NCBI GenBank assembly: GCA_937898445.1
Contig: CALEJY010000128.1
Coordinates: forward strand, 1-10,212
Source: an uncultured Candidatus Melainabacteria bacterium
GTDB lineage: Bacteria; Cyanobacteriota; Vampirovibrionia; Gastranaerophilales; Gastranaerophilaceae
Direction of reading: 5' to 3'
DNA length: 10,212 bases
In this document: positions 6,728 through 10,212 of the stretch, in pieces
Position numbering within the stretch: the stretch's first letter is position 1
How the letters are laid out: the number at the start of each line of letters is the position of its first letter
Notes under the pieces: generated by a model
The model's input: the letters and a program-made list of their open reading frames with translations, nothing else
Databases searched by the model: none
What the model was told of the DNA's origin: nothing
Translations under genes and position numbers: made by a program

Positions 6728-7450
6728 CTACCTAAACATATAATTTGGACTTCCTAATCTCGGAGTAGAACGAAATTGCTTGTAAAGAGTTGCCGAATAA
6801 GGCAGTTCATCATAATTGCTCAACTCAGCCGGAAATGGCTCAACTTTTATATTTGCAAAAGTATCCATAATTTTTTTATCATATTCAGAAATTCCTGATG
6901 ATTGAGTTAATCTAAAATTCCTTATAGTTCCATCTTTTAAAATCGTGCATTTTACAATCGGTTCTTGTGGAATATAACTATATGTTGTCGGAATTCTATC
7001 AAACATATATTTGCTTACTCTATTAATATATTTTTTATAAGCTTCTTGCGATTGTGCAGACGGTTCAACCGGCATAATTGACATTCTTGCAGTTTGATAT
7101 TTTTGGACAACATGCTGAAAACCGCTCGTCATCGTAACATAGCTTACATTACAATCTTTCGGAAACGGCTTAAATGGTGCAGATTTTTGAACAGCCTCGA
7201 CAACCGCATTATCAAAATCAGTTCCGCTTGCCTTATCCAATTTTATGTCAGAAACGCTTCCATCGGCATTAATATTATAAGTAACAGTTGTACTGGCACT
7301 GGTTTCACCTTTATAATTAAGATTGCCTCTAACGACCTGTTGTGCCTCTTTTGCATATTCATTGAAAAAAGTATTCGCATCAAAATCATCTGCCAACACC
7401 AAATTTGCACTAAACAAAACAAGCATCAAAAAAACAATAATCTTTTTCAT
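6728..7450 (-). CDS. secreted protein with two TonB_C-like domains
   Basis: 240 residues with a clear Sec signal peptide (MKKIIVFLML..., likely cut after Ala 20, ...LVLA|DD), so the mature protein should be periplasmic and soluble. Two regions resemble the TonB C-terminal fold: about 30-112 (VTYNINADGSVSDIKLDKASG, FDNAVVEAVQKSAPFKPFP) and about 135-226 (VKCTILKDGTIRNFRLTQSSG, YDKKIMDTF, KVEPFP). Both show the family's strand, D-G turn, strand, S-G, helix and F-x-P-F-P or E-P-F-P order. Unlike true TonB there is no retained N-terminal anchor or Pro-rich spacer, so energy transduction from ExbBD is unlikely; a TolA-like or envelope-binding role is possible. AAAGGGG (7461-7455) precedes the ATG by 4 bases, and the gene begins 19 bases after the ffh stop, pointing to cotranscription. 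Confidence 0.82.
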   Translation of the reverse strand: MKKIIVFLMLVLFSANLVLADDFDANTFFNEYAKEAQQVVRGNLNYKGETSASTTVTYNINADGSVSDIKLDKASGTDFDNAVVEAVQKSAPFKPFPKDCNVSYVTMTSGFQHVVQKYQTARMSIMPVEPSAQSQEAYKKYINRVSKYMFDRIPTTYSYIPQEPIVKCTILKDGTIRNFRLTQSSGISEYDKKIMDTFANIKVEPFPAELSNYDELPYSATLYKQFRSTPRLGSPNYMFR

Positions 7451-7469
7451 AAAACCCCTTTCAAATTTA

Positions 7470-8894
7470 TTATTTGAAACGACGCATCATTTTCATAGCT
7501 TTATTAACGGCATGTTTGCCCAATTTCCCATTAAAACCGCCAAGTCCGCCTAAATTACCCATCTTGCTCATATCAGGCATACTCATTTTCCCAAACATGT
7601 TTTTCATATCAGACATGCCCTTCATCATCATTCGCATTTGCTCAAATTGCTTGATATAATTATTGATTTCAGCCAAATCCATGCCGCAACCCTTTGCGAT
7701 ACGTTTTTTTCTGCTAGTATTTATCAAATCAGGGTTTGAACGCTCTTGTGGTGTCATGCTTGAAATGAAAACTTCCATCTTTTTAAACTGTTTTTCGCCT
7801 TCATGAGAAAGTTTATCTCTATCATCTTTGCCAATATTAATCCCCAACATGCCGAGCATATTTCCCATAGAACCAAAAGCCTGCATTTGTTTTTGCATCT
7901 TCAAAAAATCGTTGTAAGAAAAATTATTCTTACTCATTTTTTCTTCAAGTTCCAATGCCTGCTTTTCGTCAAAAACTTCTTGCGCACGTTCTACAAGAGA
8001 AACAATATCGCCCATGCCAAGTATTCTTGTTGCCATGCGCTCAGGATAAAAATCTTCCAAAGCGTTCAATTTTTCGCCTGTTCCGGTCAATTTAATCGGT
8101 TTTCCTGTACAATAAACAACGCTTAACGCAGATCCGCCCCTGCTATCACCATCCAATTTTGTCAAAACTAAACCGGTCAATCCCAACTGCGCATCAAAGT
8201 TTTCTGCAACATTTACCGCCTCTTGCCCAGTCATGGAATCTATTACCAAAAGTTTTTCGCTAGGTTTGAAAATTCTGTCAATCAACAACAATTCAGCCAT
8301 CATGTCTGTGTCAATCTGCAATCTTCCCGCAGTATCCAAAATCAAAGTATTAAACCCGTTTTCGTTTGCGTAACTAATTGCCTCTCTTACAATTTGCTGA
8401 ACATCTTTACAATCAGGAATAGTGAAAACTTCGGTCTCAATTTCTTTCCCTAAAGTCATCAACTGAGTAATCGCAGCCGGTCTATAAACGTCACACGCAA
8501 CCAAAAGCGGTTTTCTTCCATCTTTTTTCAATTTGACTGCAAGTTTTGCAGAAGATGTAGTTTTACCAGCACCCTGCAAGCCCAACATCATGATTAAATT
8601 CGGGTTTCCTGAAAAATCAAGCGGTTTATTTTCTTTACCCAAAAGTTCAACAAGTTCGTCATGCACAATCTTTATCAATTGTTGAGAAGGATTTACACCC
8701 TCAAGAACCTTTTCGCCTTCCGCTCTATCCTTGATATTAGAAATAAAAGCTTTAACAACTCTCAAGTTTACATCGGCATCCAAAAGCGCACGCCTAATCT
8801 CTCTTAACGCATCTTGCATGTTGTCTTGAGTAAGTTCTTTTCCGCTTGTATTGTTGATTATTTCCCGTAATTTATCGCTTAAACTGTCAAACAT
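7470..8894 (-). CDS. ffh: signal recognition particle GTPase Ffh (SRP54)
   Basis: Binds the SRP RNA and the signal sequences of nascent chains and, with FtsY, delivers ribosomes to the inner-membrane translocon. The 474 residues show the N domain (1-90, with ALLDADVN), the G domain with P-loop GLQGAGKTTSSAKLA (105-119), DVYRPAA (135-141), DTAG (187-190), TKLDG (245-249) and GTGEK (271-275), and the Met-rich M domain (about 325-474) with the RNA-binding stretch SRKKRIAKGCG (394-404) and KQFEQMRMMMK (415-425). The usual Ser of IAKGSG is Cys 403. The length is slightly above the common 440-460. The ATG at 8894 gives a standard N-terminus and has no Shine-Dalgarno; a TATAAT ends 7 bases before it. 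It is the first gene of the ffh, TonB_C-like, rseP cluster. Confidence 0.97.
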   Translation of the reverse strand: MFDSLSDKLREIINNTSGKELTQDNMQDALREIRRALLDADVNLRVVKAFISNIKDRAEGEKVLEGVNPSQQLIKIVHDELVELLGKENKPLDFSGNPNLIMMLGLQGAGKTTSSAKLAVKLKKDGRKPLLVACDVYRPAAITQLMTLGKEIETEVFTIPDCKDVQQIVREAISYANENGFNTLILDTAGRLQIDTDMMAELLLIDRIFKPSEKLLVIDSMTGQEAVNVAENFDAQLGLTGLVLTKLDGDSRGGSALSVVYCTGKPIKLTGTGEKLNALEDFYPERMATRILGMGDIVSLVERAQEVFDEKQALELEEKMSKNNFSYNDFLKMQKQMQAFGSMGNMLGMLGINIGKDDRDKLSHEGEKQFKKMEVFISSMTPQERSNPDLINTSRKKRIAKGCGMDLAEINNYIKQFEQMRMMMKGMSDMKNMFGKMSMPDMSKMGNLGGLGGFNGKLGKHAVNKAMKMMRRFK

Positions 8895-8900
8895 AACTGA

Positions 8901-8909
8901 ATTATATCA
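8901..8909 (-). promoter_or_regulatory. extended -10 promoter for ffh, leaderless geometry
   Basis: TGA-TATAAT on the minus strand is a perfect extended -10 element. Its last T (8901) is 7 bases before the A of the ffh ATG (8894), so the predicted start coincides with the start codon. A TTGACA (8922-8917) is present but only 10 bases upstream of the -10, too close to serve as its -35; the correctly spaced region is only A/T-rich. Confidence 0.72.
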
Positions 8910-8986
8910 CAAAATTTGTCAATAAAAATAAAAACATCATACGTTTTTACGATTTAATTTCTAATTTCGTCTGCTAGTATATAACC

Positions 8987-9061
8987 ATACTCCTTAGAGA
9001 ACTAAGATACACATATCCCTAATCAACAGCTATGCACTTCTTATGTACATAGCTTTTTTTT
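8987..9061 (+). ncRNA. possible small RNA ending at an intrinsic terminator
   Basis: A strong plus-strand terminator (9028-9061) has no plus-strand gene before it in this window; the nearest upstream gene, ffh, is on the other strand. Before it lies a short hairpin, CTTAG-AGAA-CTAAG (8993-9006), and a possible -10 (TATATA 8978-8983, or TGC-TAGTAT 8972-8980) without a good -35. That would make an RNA of roughly 75 bases. It resembles no RNA family I know. The 5' end is a guess. Confidence 0.25.
9028..9061 (+). terminator. intrinsic terminator
   Basis: Arms AGCTATG (9028-9034) and CATAGCT (9048-9054) form a perfect 7-base stem around a 13-base loop, followed immediately by eight T residues (9054-9061). 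The orientation is plus strand only; read on the minus strand the stem is preceded, not followed, by the tract. Confidence 0.7.
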
Positions 9062-9077
9062 CGAGCGTGCCGCTCGA
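9061..9077 (+). repeat. GC-rich perfect hairpin
   Basis: TCGAGCG-TGC-CGCTCGA is a perfect 7-base stem with a three-base loop, starting at the last T of the terminator. It is unusually GC-rich for the region. It may be part of the terminator module or the edge of the repeat that follows. Confidence 0.6.
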
Positions 9078-9160
9078 CCCACCACATGGAACAATATTGG
9101 TTCGTACTTCATACTTATGTATGGAGTTTTACGCACGTAGCCCCCTGTGACAATATTGGT
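9078..9160 (+). repeat. dispersed intergenic repeat, copies 2 and 3 in tandem
   Basis: Two units of the family seen at 2691-2760. Bases 9097-9136 match 2718-2760 with a small gap, and 9136-9160 match 2698-2722 at 22 of 25 positions. The end of one unit (ACGCA) runs straight into the start of the next (CGTAG), showing that they can join head to tail. The last unit is cut short at about 9160. Confidence 0.68.
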
Positions 9161-9176
9161 GATAACTTAACATGTC

Positions 9177-9197
9177 ACCCTGAATTTAATTCAGGGT
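9177..9197 (+). repeat. hairpin repeat with 9-base arms
   Basis: ACCCTGAAT (9177-9185) and ATTCAGGGT (9189-9197) are perfect arms around a TTA loop. The surrounding word, GTCACCCTGAA...TTCAGGGTCTA, resembles a small hairpin repeat found between genes in many bacteria. It has no U-tract on either side, so it is not a standard terminator. Confidence 0.65.
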
Positions 9198-9279
9198 CTA
9201 TCAATGCTGATGTGAATATTGCAAAGCAAGAACCCTCTCCCGCATTTGTAACGTTCGCAGATGCTCACGAACAACTGCT

Positions 9280-9300
9280 CCCTCTCACAAAGAGAGAGGG
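9280..9300. repeat. hairpin, CCCTCTC arms
   Basis: CCCTCTC (9280-9286) pairs with GAGAGGG (9294-9300) around a seven-base loop. A second CCCTCTCCC lies at about 9233-9241. It is 84 bases beyond the stop of the minus-strand pilin gene and could help end that transcript, but no clear U-tract follows on that strand. Confidence 0.5.
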
Positions 9301-9322
9301 TAATAACTTTAACGATGCGGAC

Positions 9323-9350
9323 TTTTCACGTTTCACTTCTCACTTTTCAC
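9323..9350. repeat. heptamer tandem repeat, four units
   Basis: TTTTCAC, GTTTCAC, TTCTCAC, TTTTCAC follow one another without gaps; on the other strand this reads as GTGAAAA-type units. A further single TTTCAC lies at about 9363-9368. It sits just beyond the 3' end of the prepilin-like gene. Confidence 0.7.
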
Positions 9351-9384
9351 TCAAATCTGTTGCTTTCACGTTAAAAAGTATCAC

Positions 9385-10137
9385 CTAAAACCTCAACGGA
9401 TAATCTTTCGGAATTTTCCAGCCGTTCATTTGGATTAAGGCCGTGCAATAAGCTCTTTCGTTACTTACTTTTTCTTTACAACCAAGACTGCTGCTACTTA
9501 ACAAAGTTTCTTTTTTGCCATCCCAACTGCACATATATGGTTCAATCCCTTTTCCAACAGTATGACAGCTTTCACTATTAGGAGCAAACATAAAAGTAAA
9601 ATATTTTGTGCCACTTAAATCTGCATTTCTTGAAATCAAACCATCATCTCTTTCACCTAATGCATAATCCGAAGCCTTTGGATAAAAAATTATGCTGCTT
9701 GATGAAATTAGTGCTAAACTTCCATCAGGGAAATATGTTACAACCTTGCCTTCAAAATTGCTATCAACTTCATATTTTGTGTATTTCAAATACGGTTTTA
9801 AGTATTTTTCAAACCATGCTAATGCTTTGGATGTTGTAGGATTTCCGTCTTCATCTTTTTCAAATCCTTGTACAAATTCATCCCATTGTTTAACATCGCC
9901 ATAATCCACTTCTGCCATTTTTATTGCTTGGTTCATAGTAGAATAAAATTTAGCTAATCTTGTTTCAACTACTTGTTTTCTGTGGTTTGCCATAAGAGTA
10001 GGAATGGTTAAAGCTGCAACAACTCCGATGATGCCGAGAGTGATTAAAACCTCTGCCAATGTAAATGCAGTTAGGCGGCTAAAAAGTGAAACAGCTAAGT
10101 TATTTTCGTTAAAATTATTTTGCGCTTTTGATATCAT
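9385..10137 (-). CDS. type IV prepilin-like / type II secretion pseudopilin protein
   Basis: 250 residues. The 24-residue leader ends ...FSRLTA, followed by the class III signal FTLAEVLITLGIIGVVAALT with the conserved Glu at position 5 of the mature protein (Glu 29); prepilin peptidase would cut after Ala 24, where Gly is usual. The hydrophobic helix (25-48) anchors the protein before assembly into a pilus or pseudopilus. The C-terminal half has four cysteines (191, 203, 220, 231) and ends CTALIQMNGWKIPKDYP. Proteins of this build are present in many copies in Gastranaerophilales genomes; whether they are pilus subunits, secretion pseudopilins or surface proteins using that pathway cannot be told from sequence. 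The start has AGGAG (10148-10144) six bases upstream. The gene stands alone behind a palindromic promoter. It is too long and Cys-rich for a major pilin. Confidence 0.87.
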   Translation of the reverse strand: MISKAQNNFNENNLAVSLFSRLTAFTLAEVLITLGIIGVVAALTIPTLMANHRKQVVETRLAKFYSTMNQAIKMAEVDYGDVKQWDEFVQGFEKDEDGNPTTSKALAWFEKYLKPYLKYTKYEVDSNFEGKVVTYFPDGSLALISSSSIIFYPKASDYALGERDDGLISRNADLSGTKYFTFMFAPNSESCHTVGKGIEPYMCSWDGKKETLLSSSSLGCKEKVSNERAYCTALIQMNGWKIPKDYPLRF

Positions 10138-10150
10138 ATATTTCTCCTAT

Positions 10151-10185
10151 GTATTCAATTATATTTGAATACAATTATATGTCAA
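10151..10185 (-). promoter_or_regulatory. promoter with overlapping palindromic operator for the prepilin-like gene
   Basis: On the minus strand: TTGACA (10185-10180), a 16-base spacer and TATAAT (10163-10158); the start should be near 10151, giving a leader of about 14 bases with AGGAG. A perfect palindrome, GTATTCAA (10151-10158), six bases, TTGAATAC (10165-10172), covers the -10 and the start site. A direct repeat of period 16 (10156-10172 against 10172-10188, 15 of 17 identical) overlaps it. Together these look like binding sites for a repressor. Confidence 0.72.
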
Positions 10186-10212
10186 TACAAAAATATATCA
10201 ATAATAGCGCAT

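Larger units (their letters stand above)
8895..9384. other. 490-base non-coding region between ffh and the prepilin-like gene
   Basis: Divided below into an ffh promoter, a possible small RNA with terminator, hairpins, two units of a dispersed repeat and a heptamer repeat. A 100-codon plus-strand frame (9086-9388) crosses the repeats and hairpins, has no Shine-Dalgarno, resembles no known protein and runs into the convergent gene, so I do not annotate it. I see no tRNA, and nothing resembling the conserved SRP RNA loop despite the ffh neighbour. Confidence 0.7.

Noticed and set aside
8917..8922. TTGACA upstream of ffh as the -35 partner of its TATAAT
   Set aside because: The spacer is only 10 bases; sigma70 needs about 16-18. 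The extended -10 TGA is the better explanation.
8895..9060. SRP RNA (4.5S) gene next to ffh
   Set aside because: Neither strand shows the conserved asymmetric-loop words such as GGAAGCAGCC.
9086..9388. A 100-codon plus-strand open frame between ffh and the prepilin-like gene
   Set aside because: It runs through dispersed repeats, two hairpins and the heptamer repeat, has no Shine-Dalgarno, resembles no protein and overlaps the end of the convergent gene.
10068..10083. A 15-of-16 match between the prepilin leader coding region and bases 2814-2829 in the first gene-free stretch
   Set aside because: Within a 10 kb window one such near-match is about what chance gives; it would matter only if repeated elsewhere in the genome.

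Overview
The window is AT-rich and densely coded, with the standard genetic code and mostly T- or A-ending codons. The organism is probably a member of the Gastranaerophilales (Melainabacteria/Vampirovibrionia, the non-photosynthetic sister group of Cyanobacteria). This rests mainly on the prepilin-like protein at the right end, whose N-terminal helix (FTLAEVLITLGIIGVVAALT, then a stretch ending KFYSTMNQAIKMAE) is of a kind very abundant in that group. A D-lactate-dehydrogenase-like enzyme fits a fermenter, and two TonB_C-like domains fit a double-membrane envelope. The assignment is inference from memory of the families, not a database match.

Layout, left to right. Plus strand: the 3' part of a D-2-hydroxyacid (D-lactate-like) dehydrogenase; histidyl-tRNA synthetase hisS behind a perfect sigma70 promoter; a small polymerase-beta-type nucleotidyltransferase domain protein; and a 70-residue protein of unknown function. 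The last three look like one operon. A 303-base non-coding stretch full of repeats follows. Minus strand, read from right to left: ffh (signal recognition particle GTPase), a secreted protein with two TonB_C-like domains, and rseP (site-2 membrane protease) form one cluster (8894 to 5284). Behind its own strong promoter comes a two-gene unit for a four-helix membrane protein and a TPR/single-helix membrane protein (5219 to 2991). A second non-coding stretch of 490 bases (8895-9384) holds a terminator, hairpins, a heptamer tandem repeat and copies of a repeat also seen in the first stretch. The window ends with a minus-strand prepilin-like gene behind a promoter that overlaps a palindrome.

How the parts fit. 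The minus-strand cluster is about getting proteins into and through the inner membrane (Ffh targeting, RseP intramembrane proteolysis, a TonB_C-type periplasmic protein between them), and the genes beside it also encode envelope proteins. The plus-strand operon is translation-related through hisS.

The most notable signals are regulatory. hisS and ffh both have a TATAAT -10 element ending exactly 7 bases before the A of the ATG and no Shine-Dalgarno, which predicts leaderless mRNAs, while five other genes in the window have ordinary Shine-Dalgarno sites. The pilin promoter carries a perfect 8+8 palindrome over its -10 and a 16-base direct repeat. The unknown membrane pair, the nucleotidyltransferase with an altered active site and the C-ending-codon small protein are the protein-level candidates for new biology.
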